A DNA stretch of 43,031 nucleotides, taken from positions 1 to 43,031 of the forward strand of contig DATBJU010000014.1 of NCBI GenBank assembly GCA_036556265.1, written 5' to 3'. The stretch's first letter is position 1; every line of letters begins with the position of its first letter. Source of the stretch: JAUSIF01 sp036556265 (GTDB taxonomy: Bacteria > Pseudomonadota > Alphaproteobacteria > Rhizobiales > Xanthobacteraceae). This document shows positions 23,428 to 31,096 of the stretch, in pieces. The notes beneath the pieces are model-generated. The model searched no databases. It saw only the letters and a list, made by a program, of their open reading frames with translations, and had not been told where the DNA came from. The position numbers and the translations under genes were made by a program.

Positions 23428-25818
23428 CTAACCTGGCGAGCCTACGCTGCCGACCTGGAAGCGAACGATCTCCACCGACGGCAGCATGGAATTTCCGTCA
23501 AGGAACAGCGCCAGGATCACCGAGTAGCGACCCGGCGGCAGGCGATCCGGAAGATCGACCGTGAAATGCCCGTCCTCACCCCATTGCATCTTGTCGACAT
23601 TCAGGACCCTTCCGTCGGGAGCGATCAGGAGGTAGCGGGAGACGACGAGCAGACCGTCGAGCCCTCGCATGGTCGTCCTGAGCAGGGGTTCCTTGGTGAG
23701 CCGATAGCCACGTCCCCCTTTCAAGAGCATCTCGGCGCTTGCCTGCGCAACGATCGTGTTGCCGGTCCGTGCCGCTTTCTCGATTATCGCCCTGGGCGGA
23801 TTGACGAAGCGGTCGAAGGTGCCAAATCCGAGCGGATAGGTCATTTCACGTACCGCTTGCAGTACGATTCCGTTCGGCGCCCACTCCTTCAGGCGATAGG
23901 GTCCGTTGGCGACAAGAAAATGGCCGCGCGCCTCAGCGAACGTCCGCAGCGACCGCCAACGCGCCTGCGCCTCATCCTCGCTGACGTACTCCTTCAGCGC
24001 CTCGGGGCGGAAGCGCTCTCGCTCAAATTGCCTGACTAGGTCGAGCAGTTTTCCTCTCAGGCCGGGGTCGCGCACGAGGTCGAGCCAGGGCACCCCCCGT
24101 CTTCGCGCTTCCTCTTCGGAAAATGCTGCGTGCCCGCGGATCACCGCTTCTTCCATCAACGCCAGCAAATGCCACGGGACCGTGCTCCATGGAGGCGCCA
24201 GTGCCGAGATTTGCCGCTCGTCGCCCGGCACGTTCCGGAGATAGATTTCGACTATCGGCGTCTTCTGAACGATCGTGATGTCCTCAGCGACCTGGTGCTT
24301 GGATCGCTCGACCCGCACCACCTTCAACCCGGCCAACCGTTCTTGAATGGCGCCGAATGTCGTCGCTAGTCGAGGCTCGTGTGAATTGCCGCTCGCCGAC
24401 GATTTCTGTCCCCAGCGATAGAGGAATGCGAAGGGATAGATGGCGTCTGCCACTTCCATTTCAGAGCCGTCCTCGAACGGCGAAGCAATCACTTCGTAGA
24501 CGACCTTCGCCGAAGCCAACGTCCTCGCGCCGACCGGCCGCAGCGCGCCGCTTCCCGGCTGTGGCCGGATCGCGTCGTCGGGGACTCTGATGCCGCCCGA
24601 CTGTCCCTCGGTCTTCGTCACCGTTGCCTGCACGCGGTTGGGCATCCAGCTCGCGTTGAACGGGAAGTGGATCATGGCGGGATCGCCGACGGCAGACCAC
24701 ACCATCCGGCTCGTCGCATCGGTGAACCCGGCCACGGGATTCCACGCGGAGCGCGCAGGCTCGCGCGCGCCAAGAAACAATTCACCGTTCCATGGGTACT
24801 CCTTGAGCTTCACGGTCCGGAAGAACACGGGGCTGTTGAGCCCACCCAAGGAGTCGAACGCTACGTTCTCAATTCCCTCCGGATAACGCTCGTCGAAGTA
24901 CTCTTCCCGGGGCGCGTAGCCCACGACCATGCGCTCGCAGCCCTCAGTCAAGCTGGCGATCAAACTCCGCTCCAGGTTCACCCGTTCGGTGAATCCGATC
25001 GTCTCCCCCCGGATCAGCTGTTCGTAGATCTCATCCGCCGCCTGCCGCCGAGCCCCGTCGAGTTGCGGTGACAGCAGCCGATGCGCCTGAAACCAGCCTT
25101 CCTTCGCCCACGGCAACCCGGACCAACCGTCGAAGGGCACGCCGGCGGTCGCGAGCACTGCGTCGACCGACACCTCCTCCAGGATCGCGTCCGCCCCTTC
25201 GGCTACGGTACCCAAGCGCGCCTTGACGACGGCCGCTGCGAGTTCGCCTCGAGCGTCGATTTTGTGCGAGACCGGCGCGGATGCGCTCCTGATGGTCGTG
25301 AGTGCGGCTTCAACACGATCCGCGTGATGCACATAGTCGGAGTGGAATGGCGTGATCGGATATGGATGGAAGACAAAGCGTCCCACTTTTTCCTTGCTAA
25401 TCACGGCCGCGACGCCACGCGCCGTCGTGCAGCGGCCTTCGACGGAAGCGAACGTCGTCGCAGCGGTATTGAAGGAAAGGACCAGCAACGACCCGAGTGA
25501 CGTCGCCGAGCGCAGGTGGGGAGGCACCGGTCCGGCGAATATCGGTGCCGCGCCAACGTAGGCATGCAGCTTTGCGTCGCTCAGCCGCTTTGCCGCAGCC
25601 GCGGGATCAAGCGTGTCGATCCGTATTTCGTGCGGATAAAAGGATGGATAGTGGCCGACCGAATGGCCGGCACCGCTCTGACCGCCCGCAACGAACAAAC
25701 CTGCAATGAGGAATGCGCCAGCCGCGTGCTTGATGGATCCGCGGCCGGTTAGGTCGCGAGCGGTGAAGTCACGGAGGCGTGTCCGCCGTCCGGCGCGCCG
25801 ATCAGAGCCCCGGTGCAT
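23428..25818 (-). CDS. Large exported two-module (A-B) protein
   Basis: This 796-residue protein has a long basic N-region (about 30 residues, rich in Arg) and a hydrophobic signal core (AGAFLIAGLFVAGG). Module A (about 55-405) is homologous to the whole 375-residue protein at 18814-19941; module B (407-796) is homologous to residues 510-877 of the membrane protein at 15792-18425. Module A has the PFHSDYVHHAD cluster; module B has PPWST-x-PWHL, FEDGSEMEVADAIYPF and ANGPYRLKEW, weakly like family 5 solute-binding proteins, and ends in a beta-rich immunoglobulin-like stretch (RYSVILALFLDGNSM). It sits between livK and livH, a place where standard Liv operons have nothing. Role unknown: perhaps an alternative binding protein or a periplasmic enzyme that prepares the solute. 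Confidence 0.8.
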   Translation of the reverse strand: MHRGSDRRAGRRTRLRDFTARDLTGRGSIKHAAGAFLIAGLFVAGGQSGAGHSVGHYPSFYPHEIRIDTLDPAAAAKRLSDAKLHAYVGAAPIFAGPVPPHLRSATSLGSLLVLSFNTAATTFASVEGRCTTARGVAAVISKEKVGRFVFHPYPITPFHSDYVHHADRVEAALTTIRSASAPVSHKIDARGELAAAVVKARLGTVAEGADAILEEVSVDAVLATAGVPFDGWSGLPWAKEGWFQAHRLLSPQLDGARRQAADEIYEQLIRGETIGFTERVNLERSLIASLTEGCERMVVGYAPREEYFDERYPEGIENVAFDSLGGLNSPVFFRTVKLKEYPWNGELFLGAREPARSAWNPVAGFTDATSRMVWSAVGDPAMIHFPFNASWMPNRVQATVTKTEGQSGGIRVPDDAIRPQPGSGALRPVGARTLASAKVVYEVIASPFEDGSEMEVADAIYPFAFLYRWGQKSSASGNSHEPRLATTFGAIQERLAGLKVVRVERSKHQVAEDITIVQKTPIVEIYLRNVPGDERQISALAPPWSTVPWHLLALMEEAVIRGHAAFSEEEARRRGVPWLDLVRDPGLRGKLLDLVRQFERERFRPEALKEYVSEDEAQARWRSLRTFAEARGHFLVANGPYRLKEWAPNGIVLQAVREMTYPLGFGTFDRFVNPPRAIIEKAARTGNTIVAQASAEMLLKGGRGYRLTKEPLLRTTMRGLDGLLVVSRYLLIAPDGRVLNVDKMQWGEDGHFTVDLPDRLPPGRYSVILALFLDGNSMLPSVEIVRFQVGSVGSPG

Positions 25819-25844
25819 CGTCAGACTTCCGCCCGTTGTGAAGG

Positions 25845-25874
25845 GAAGCGGCCGTGCCGAAACACGGCCGCTTC
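25845..25874 (-). terminator. Intercistronic hairpin after livK
   Basis: GAAGCGGCCGTG (25845-25856) and CACGGCCGCTTC (25863-25874) form a perfect 12-bp stem with a 6-nt loop, 15 nt after the livK stop and 26 nt before the A-B protein start. No U-run follows on the minus strand, so it is more likely an mRNA 3'-end stabiliser or partial attenuator than a full terminator. Hairpins at this spot commonly raise the amount of binding protein relative to the membrane parts. Confidence 0.6.
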
Positions 25875-25889
25875 GCGACTAGCCAGCTC

Positions 25890-27263
25890 TCAAGTCAGCC
25901 AAGTGGTCTTGAGCCAGTTGGCTGCGGCGGTCGACTCGTTGTGCGTCGTGCCGGGCTTCGGCCAATTGGGCGGAGCTGTGATGTCCCGGATTGGAATCGT
26001 GATGATCGACTTTTGATCCCAAACCGGGAAGTCGTACTTGGGATCGTTCTTCGTCATCCCGATCACGGTGTCCTTGTAGCCTTGGTGATTGTCAGGCCGG
26101 ATGTACGTATAGCCCGATGGCGCATTGATCCCCATGCCTTCCAGCATGGCGATGATCGCATCGTCTTCCGGCCATCCGCCGACAAGCAGGTTGGCCTTCT
26201 CGACCGCCGCTTTGATCAGGTAAAGCGCCGTATAGGCGCCATCCGACTCGAAGCTCGGGTATTCGTTCCAGCGCTTGTAATAACGCTCGACGAAGGAATC
26301 GTTGATCGGCCAACGCCCCTTGGCTGGATGTGTGAAGAAGTAGTTTGCATGGCAGCCGGCGAGCACGCCCTCAGGATGATCCTTGCCGATCGCATGCGGC
26401 TGCCCGCCGAACGCGAGCGTGGTGGCAACCTTCATCTTGTCGAACAGGCCGTATCGGACGGCTTGCTTGTAGAACGCAACGTAGTCTCCGCCCCACACAC
26501 CGCAGATCAGGACGTCCGGCTTGTCGGAAATCAGCTTGGTGATATGCGTCGTGAAGTCGGTGGTCCCGAGCTTCGGCCACGCTTCGGACACGGAGGTCGC
26601 GCCGGGAACGAGCTTCTGGTACGAAAGCATGAAGTGCTCGTGCACGTTGCGGCCATAGCTGTAGTCCGGCTGGATCGAGCCGACCCGCTTAGCAGTGGGC
26701 CAAGCCTTCGCCGCGCCGACCGCCGAGGTCACGCCGTCCGCCGACTGAATGTTGGTCACGCGGAAGGTATATTTCGGCTTCGGCACCGCTTTGTCGAATA
26801 AGAAGTCGGTGCAGCCGTCGTTGAACATCGTCAATAGGCCGAGCTCCTCGGCGACCGGGCCGAGAGCCGGGGTATTGCCGCTAGAGATCACGCCCGTGAA
26901 CAGGTCGATATTTTCGGAGAGCTTCATGCGGCGAAGCTCTTTGACATTCGCGTCGGTGCCGGCGGCCTCGTCGGCGACGATCGTCTCGATCTTCCGCTTG
27001 CCGAGCAGTCCGCCTTCGGCGTTGATCTCTTCGGCCGCGAGCTGATGACCTTTGCGGCCCGGTTCGCCGAGCAGACTTGCTGGACCGGTGGTGAACGTGA
27101 TGTGACCGGTCTTGAACGGCTTGTCCGGTATGTTTCCTTTTGGTTTGAACTGCGCGTTTGCCGCGCGCGGCCCGGCGAAGTAGGCGGTCGATCCCGCGGT
27201 GGCGGCGGCAGCGCCAATCGCGACGCTGTTCAGAAAATTTCTGCGTGTTACTTCGTTTGCCAT
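25890..27263 (-). CDS. livK: Liv-type solute-binding protein, Tat-exported
   Basis: This is a 457-residue periplasmic binding protein (Peripla_BP_6 type). The start ATG 27263 has GGGAGGGG 4 nt upstream; an ATG at 27287 is in frame but lacks a site. The signal has a twin-arginine motif (TRRNFLNS), then AAAATAGSTAYFAG and a cleavage site after AANA. The fold markers are SLLGEPGRKGHQLAAEEINAEGG, FTGVISSGNTPALGPVAEE and GVWGGDYVAFYKQAVRYG. Tat export of binding proteins is common in these bacteria. It is the first gene of the array and lies divergent from the metallo-hydrolase gene. The solute is unknown. Confidence 0.92.
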   Translation of the reverse strand: MANEVTRRNFLNSVAIGAAAATAGSTAYFAGPRAANAQFKPKGNIPDKPFKTGHITFTTGPASLLGEPGRKGHQLAAEEINAEGGLLGKRKIETIVADEAAGTDANVKELRRMKLSENIDLFTGVISSGNTPALGPVAEELGLLTMFNDGCTDFLFDKAVPKPKYTFRVTNIQSADGVTSAVGAAKAWPTAKRVGSIQPDYSYGRNVHEHFMLSYQKLVPGATSVSEAWPKLGTTDFTTHITKLISDKPDVLICGVWGGDYVAFYKQAVRYGLFDKMKVATTLAFGGQPHAIGKDHPEGVLAGCHANYFFTHPAKGRWPINDSFVERYYKRWNEYPSFESDGAYTALYLIKAAVEKANLLVGGWPEDDAIIAMLEGMGINAPSGYTYIRPDNHQGYKDTVIGMTKNDPKYDFPVWDQKSIITIPIRDITAPPNWPKPGTTHNESTAAANWLKTTWLT

Positions 27264-27502
27264 GAAACCCCTCCCTGGGTGAGGCATTTTCGGAGCCCGT
27301 TTTTCTGAGCCTTCTTTTGAGCCCGTGGAAATAGTCTATGCCCGCAATTTCATCCGGGCCAGCGGAGGATCGCAGGGCGAAACGCAATTCTTCGCGCGCT
27401 GCCCGCGGTCAATCATTTTACTTGATATGCCAAACATTTACGTGAACCCTGCCGTCAACACGGATGGGTACACTGACAACGGAGCGAACGCCGAACATCG
27501 CC

Positions 27503-28426
27503 ATGCAGTTGTACATCGGAAAGGATGAATGGCGGATCGGTGAGGTCAAAGTCACTCGGATCGTCGAGCTCGAAGGTCCGCGCGAGCCGGACTACCTGTT
27601 TTCCGGATTGACGCCGGACGTTGTGCGGCAAGAAGGGTGGCTGCGGCCCCAGTTCGCGACCGAGGACGGCCGCCTGCTCGGCTCGATCCACGCTTTTATT
27701 CTCGAATCCGGTGGGAAGCGGATCGTCGTCGACGCCTGCGTCGGCAATGACAAGCCGCGGCGGCGGACGCTCTGGAACAAGCTTACCGGCGATTTTCTCG
27801 CGAGGCTTGCCGCCGCCGGCTATCCGGCGGAGTCGATCGACGCAGTCCTGTGTACACATCTGCACATCGACCACGTCGGCTGGAATACGAGGCTCGTTGA
27901 CGGCCGATGGGTGCCGACATTTCCCAACGCGCGGTATCTTTTCGGGCGCGCAGAGTGGCAGCACTGGTCGCAGGAGCAAGGCGCTGACATCACCGGCGAT
28001 GTGACGCCGGACGTCGCCGAGAACGTGCTCGAAGCACGCGTCGTCTACGAAGATTCGGTGCGGCCGATCGTCGATGCCGGCTTGCACGATCTCGTCGACC
28101 CGCATCACCGTCTGACCCCCGAGATTTGGCTCGAGCCGACGCCTGGCCACACGCCTGGCCACGTCAGCGTTGGCATCTTATCGCAGGGTCAAGTGGCCTT
28201 CATCACTGGCGACATGATGCATCATCCGATCCAGATGTGCATGCCGGAGCTCAGCAGTAATTTCGACTGGAACCGCGTGCAGGCGCGTGTGACGCGGCAA
28301 AACTTTCTCGGCCGCAACGCCGACCGTCCCGTGCTCATCCTCGGCACGCACTTTCCGCCACCAACTGCGGGTTGGATCGTGTCCGCGGCGGAGAATTGGC
28401 GCCTCTCGCTCAAGCGGCCCGATTGA
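27503..28426 (+). CDS. Metallo-beta-lactamase-fold hydrolase
   Basis: This protein of about 307 residues has the dinuclear metal motif THLHIDH (118-124), the PGHTPGH loop, the ITGDMMHHP Asp bridge and the final LGTHFPPP histidine. The domain covers nearly the whole chain. Relatives act on lactones, esters or quorum signals; no substrate is evident here. ATG 27503 is used; an ATG at 27464 adds 13 residues, and neither has a clear ribosome site. The gene stands alone between two Liv-type transporter units, divergent from the first and convergent with the second (30-nt gap). It may hydrolyse a compound brought in by one of them. It has no signal peptide, so it is cytoplasmic. Confidence 0.88.
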   Translation: MQLYIGKDEWRIGEVKVTRIVELEGPREPDYLFSGLTPDVVRQEGWLRPQFATEDGRLLGSIHAFILESGGKRIVVDACVGNDKPRRRTLWNKLTGDFLARLAAAGYPAESIDAVLCTHLHIDHVGWNTRLVDGRWVPTFPNARYLFGRAEWQHWSQEQGADITGDVTPDVAENVLEARVVYEDSVRPIVDAGLHDLVDPHHRLTPEIWLEPTPGHTPGHVSVGILSQGQVAFITGDMMHHPIQMCMPELSSNFDWNRVQARVTRQNFLGRNADRPVLILGTHFPPPTAGWIVSAAENWRLSLKRPD

Positions 28427-28456
28427 AGATTCTCGTAAGTGCGTTCGACCGCCCGA

Positions 28457-29200
28457 TCAACGGTCGTCCCCGAGATAGGCGCGGATCACCTCGCGGTCAC
28501 TCAGCACTTCGCCTGGTGTGCCCTCGGCGATCTTGATGCCGCTGTTCATCACAACGCAGCGATCGCAAAGCGCACGGATCGCATCCATCACATGCTCGAC
28601 CACGATAATCGTCCGCCCCTCGGATCGTAACTGTTCGATCAATCGAATTCCCACGCGAAGCTCGGTGGGGTTCAGTCCCGCCAGCCATTCGTCCAGGAGA
28701 AGCACCTTGGGATCCGACGCAAGCGCACGGGCGAGTTCCACGCGCTTCTGGTCAATGTAGGTAAGCGCGGCGACCGGCATCTCGCCGGGAATCGACAGGC
28801 CTACCCGGCGCAGAAGGCTGTGCGCGAATTCGTCGAGCTCACCGCCCCATTTACGGCTGTGCCCGAACACACCGCCGGCCGCGACATTCTCCAGCACCGT
28901 CAGGCCCGGCAGCATGCGCACGATCTGAAAGGTGCGTGCGACGCCCTTGCGCGCAATTGCGCTGGCCGAAGTGCGTGAGATGTCCTCGCCATAGATTCTG
29001 ATCTCGCCGGAGCTTGGCCTCAGCGCACCTGAGATCAGGTTTATCACCGTGGTCTTGCCGGACCCGTTCGGGCCGATTAGGCCGAGCACCTCATTCTCGG
29101 CGATGTCGAACGATATCTTGTTCACGGCGACGAGCCCGCCGAAATGCTTCGAGATTTCATCGACGGTCAAGACTTTCGCGGCCGTTACCGGACTACGCAT
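28457..29200 (-). CDS. livG: Liv-type ABC transporter ATPase (LivG), second system
   Basis: This is a 247-residue ATP-binding subunit with Walker A GPNGSGKTT, Q-loop ARTFQIVRMLPGL, Walker B KVLLLDEWLAGLNP and switch region IVVEHVMDAI. The usual LSGGE signature is replaced by LTYIDQKRVELARAL, a change seen in a subgroup of LivG-like ATPases; DEW replaces DEP in Walker B. The start ATG 29200 overlaps the livM stop by 8 nt. It is the last gene of the second Liv unit. No livF follows; the neighbour is the convergent hydrolase gene. The transporter must therefore use this subunit as a homodimer or borrow a LivF, perhaps that of the first system. Confidence 0.9.
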   Translation of the reverse strand: MRSPVTAAKVLTVDEISKHFGGLVAVNKISFDIAENEVLGLIGPNGSGKTTVINLISGALRPSSGEIRIYGEDISRTSASAIARKGVARTFQIVRMLPGLTVLENVAAGGVFGHSRKWGGELDEFAHSLLRRVGLSIPGEMPVAALTYIDQKRVELARALASDPKVLLLDEWLAGLNPTELRVGIRLIEQLRSEGRTIIVVEHVMDAIRALCDRCVVMNSGIKIAEGTPGEVLSDREVIRAYLGDDR

Positions 29201-30170
29201 GGCTACGCTTCCAGCGATGCCAGAAGTCTTCCGCCAACCCGACGAATCCGTGCGGTATGATGTAGACGATGAGCAGAAACGCAACACCGAGGAGCAACGT
29301 AGTCTGCGCCGGGAATTTCGAAGCGATCAGCTCCCAAAGAATTGTGAAGGGGATGACCCCGAATAGCGGTCCCCACAGGCGGTGCACGCCGCCAAGCAGC
29401 GACATGATCACGACCTGGAACGAAAGGAATGGGCTGAACGCAAGCGTCGGCTCCACATAGCTCCAGCGCGGCGCGACCAACGCCCCCGTGATCGATGCGA
29501 ATGCACTCGAAATAATGAACAGAACGACCTTTGCCCTCGCCGTGTTGATCCCGCTGTGCACGGCGACGACTTCGTCGTTGCCGATGATGCGCAATGCAAA
29601 GCCGAGTCGCGAGCGGCCGATCCACCATCCGATCAGGAACACGATTGCGGCGAGGCCAAGGAGAATCCAGTACAGATGCTCATCGGGCATGCCGATCAGC
29701 ACATAGAGTCCGCTGCTCCGGCCCATGATGTGTTGCAGCCAAGTCATCAACTGGCGCACAAGCTCCGCGAGGCCCAGCGAAAAGATTACGAAATAGACGC
29801 CGGAAACCCGGAGCGTCGCGAGGCCTACGAAAGCAGCGAGCACGGCACCGGCGCCTCCAGCGACAAGCACGAGCACCGGATACGGCGCGCGGTCGAGACC
29901 GCCCGCGACCGTGTACATGCCGATCCCGAAAAAGGCCGCGGTCGCGAGTGAAATGTAGTTGGTCGGCCCTGAGAACAGGGTCCACGATGTTGCGAGTACG
30001 GTGAACATCGCAATCGAAACGCCGATCGATAGTAAGTAGCCAGAGCTGACGAGCGGGACTGTGGCCGCTGCGAGAAACAGGACGACGGCAATTGCGAGAT
30101 TTCGCACTTCACGCCCTGTACGAGCGGTGAGGCCCAACGCCGTCTGGTCAGCCGCGCCAACGCTGCTCAC
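29193..30170 (-). CDS. livM: Liv-type ABC transporter permease (LivM), second system
   Basis: This is a 325-residue inner-membrane permease. The true start is GTG 30170, overlapping the livH stop (GTGA); the open frame extends far upstream but that part is only the antisense-frame shadow of livH. Helical motifs typical of LivM are LFSGPTNYISLATAAFFGIGMY, ATLRVSGVYFVIFSLGLAELV and the coupling loop GFALRIIGNDEVVAVHSGINT. The end overlaps livG by 8 nt. It forms the channel with LivH. The N-terminal 20 residues are hydrophilic and probably cytoplasmic. Confidence 0.92.
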   Translation of the reverse strand: MSSVGAADQTALGLTARTGREVRNLAIAVVLFLAAATVPLVSSGYLLSIGVSIAMFTVLATSWTLFSGPTNYISLATAAFFGIGMYTVAGGLDRAPYPVLVLVAGGAGAVLAAFVGLATLRVSGVYFVIFSLGLAELVRQLMTWLQHIMGRSSGLYVLIGMPDEHLYWILLGLAAIVFLIGWWIGRSRLGFALRIIGNDEVVAVHSGINTARAKVVLFIISSAFASITGALVAPRWSYVEPTLAFSPFLSFQVVIMSLLGGVHRLWGPLFGVIPFTILWELIASKFPAQTTLLLGVAFLLIVYIIPHGFVGLAEDFWHRWKRSHA

Positions 30171-31030
30171 GCGCGCCTCCCAAACAATCCTTCCGGCTTC
30201 ACCAGCAGGACGAGAAGGAACAGAACGTAAGCGGCGGCGAGCGTCAGGCCCGGATCGATCAACGATGCGACAGCCGTCTCGGTCAGCCCGAGGATGAACG
30301 AGGCCGCGATCGCGCCACGAATTTCGCGCACGCCGCCCATGATGACGATCACTAGCGCTTTCAGCGTGAAGATGACGCCGAGCGAGGCGTCGAAGGTCAG
30401 AAACATGCTGAGCAGCGTCCCCCCGGCTGCGCTGATCGCGCCGCCGAGCGCGAATGCGAGCGCAGAGGCGCGCGCGACGTTGATCCCGACGATCGATGCC
30501 GCCGTCGGATCGACCGACACTGCGCGCAACGCACGGCCGGGCCGGGTGCCGTGCAGCCACCAATAGAGACCGACGCAGAGAGCGGCTGAAGCAAGGAAGG
30601 CGACGATTCGGTTCAGTCCGTACGGTTGGCCGAAGATGAAATAGGGTCGCGCAAGGTACGAGTAGCTCAGATAGTTGCCGCCGAAGACGGCGAGTAACAC
30701 GCCGACGAAGATGAAGCTCAGCCCGAAGGTTGCAAGAATGCTGTCGACCTCGAGCTGACCCTGGCTCTTCGCCCGGTTCACCAACGGCCGAATCAGTGCC
30801 CGATAGATGATCCAGTTGACGATGAACGCCGCCGGTATGACGCCGATAAGTGAGTAGAGGGGGCTCGCTTGCGTCGCAGTGTAGAACCAGAACGTTCCGA
30901 ATGCGCCAGCGACGAGGATCTCGCCGTTCGCGAGATTCATGATGCGGGCCACGCCATACTGAAGCTGCAGCCCCATCGCCATCAGTGCGTAGGTGCCGCC
31001 GAGCAGCAGCCCGATCAGGATGATGTCCAT
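30167..31030 (-). CDS. livH: Liv-type ABC transporter permease (LivH), second system
   Basis: This is a 287-residue permease with about eight helices and the family motifs GLQLQYGVARIMNLANGEILVAGA, RALRAVSVDPTAASIVGINV (coupling helix) and VIVIMGGVREIRGAIAAS. ATG 31030 lies 66 nt after the binding-protein stop, separated by a strong hairpin at 31052-31080. Its stop overlaps the livM start. The set LivK-H-M-G is complete except for LivF. Confidence 0.92.
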   Translation of the reverse strand: MDIILIGLLLGGTYALMAMGLQLQYGVARIMNLANGEILVAGAFGTFWFYTATQASPLYSLIGVIPAAFIVNWIIYRALIRPLVNRAKSQGQLEVDSILATFGLSFIFVGVLLAVFGGNYLSYSYLARPYFIFGQPYGLNRIVAFLASAALCVGLYWWLHGTRPGRALRAVSVDPTAASIVGINVARASALAFALGGAISAAGGTLLSMFLTFDASLGVIFTLKALVIVIMGGVREIRGAIAASFILGLTETAVASLIDPGLTLAAAYVLFLLVLLVKPEGLFGRRA

Positions 31031-31051
31031 CGCGGATACAGCTTATGAAAA

Positions 31052-31080
31052 CCCGGCGCGAGACGGAGTCTCGCGCCGGG
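31052..31080 (-). terminator. 13-bp perfect hairpin between livK and livH
   Basis: CCCGGCGCGAGAC (31052-31064), loop GGA, and GTCTCGCGCCGGG (31068-31080) make a very stable stem. On the minus strand it begins 16 nt after the binding-protein stop and is followed by TTTTC, so it has the form of an intrinsic terminator or attenuator with a short U-run. Partial read-through would give more binding protein than permease. Confidence 0.75.
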
Positions 31081-31096
31081 AAAAATGCACTTACGG

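Noticed and set aside
15792..25818. A-module and membrane-B genes as frameshift fragments of one broken A-B gene
   Set aside because: They are separated by an intact cupredoxin-like gene, each has its own start and export or membrane signals, and module B is joined to ten membrane helices. This is a domain rearrangement, not a frameshift.
25854..26801. 315-codon open frame on the plus strand
   Set aside because: It lies wholly antisense to livK, has no recognisable motif, and is the kind of shadow expected in GC-rich coding DNA.
27415..27440. TTGATATGCCAAAC near the hydrolase promoter as an FNR-type box
   Set aside because: The right half-site does not match TCAA, and the genes nearby have no anaerobic link.
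30171..30563. N-terminal 130 residues in front of the second LivM
   Set aside because: This stretch is an alternative frame of livH with Arg-rich, non-membrane composition; LivM starts at GTG 30170.
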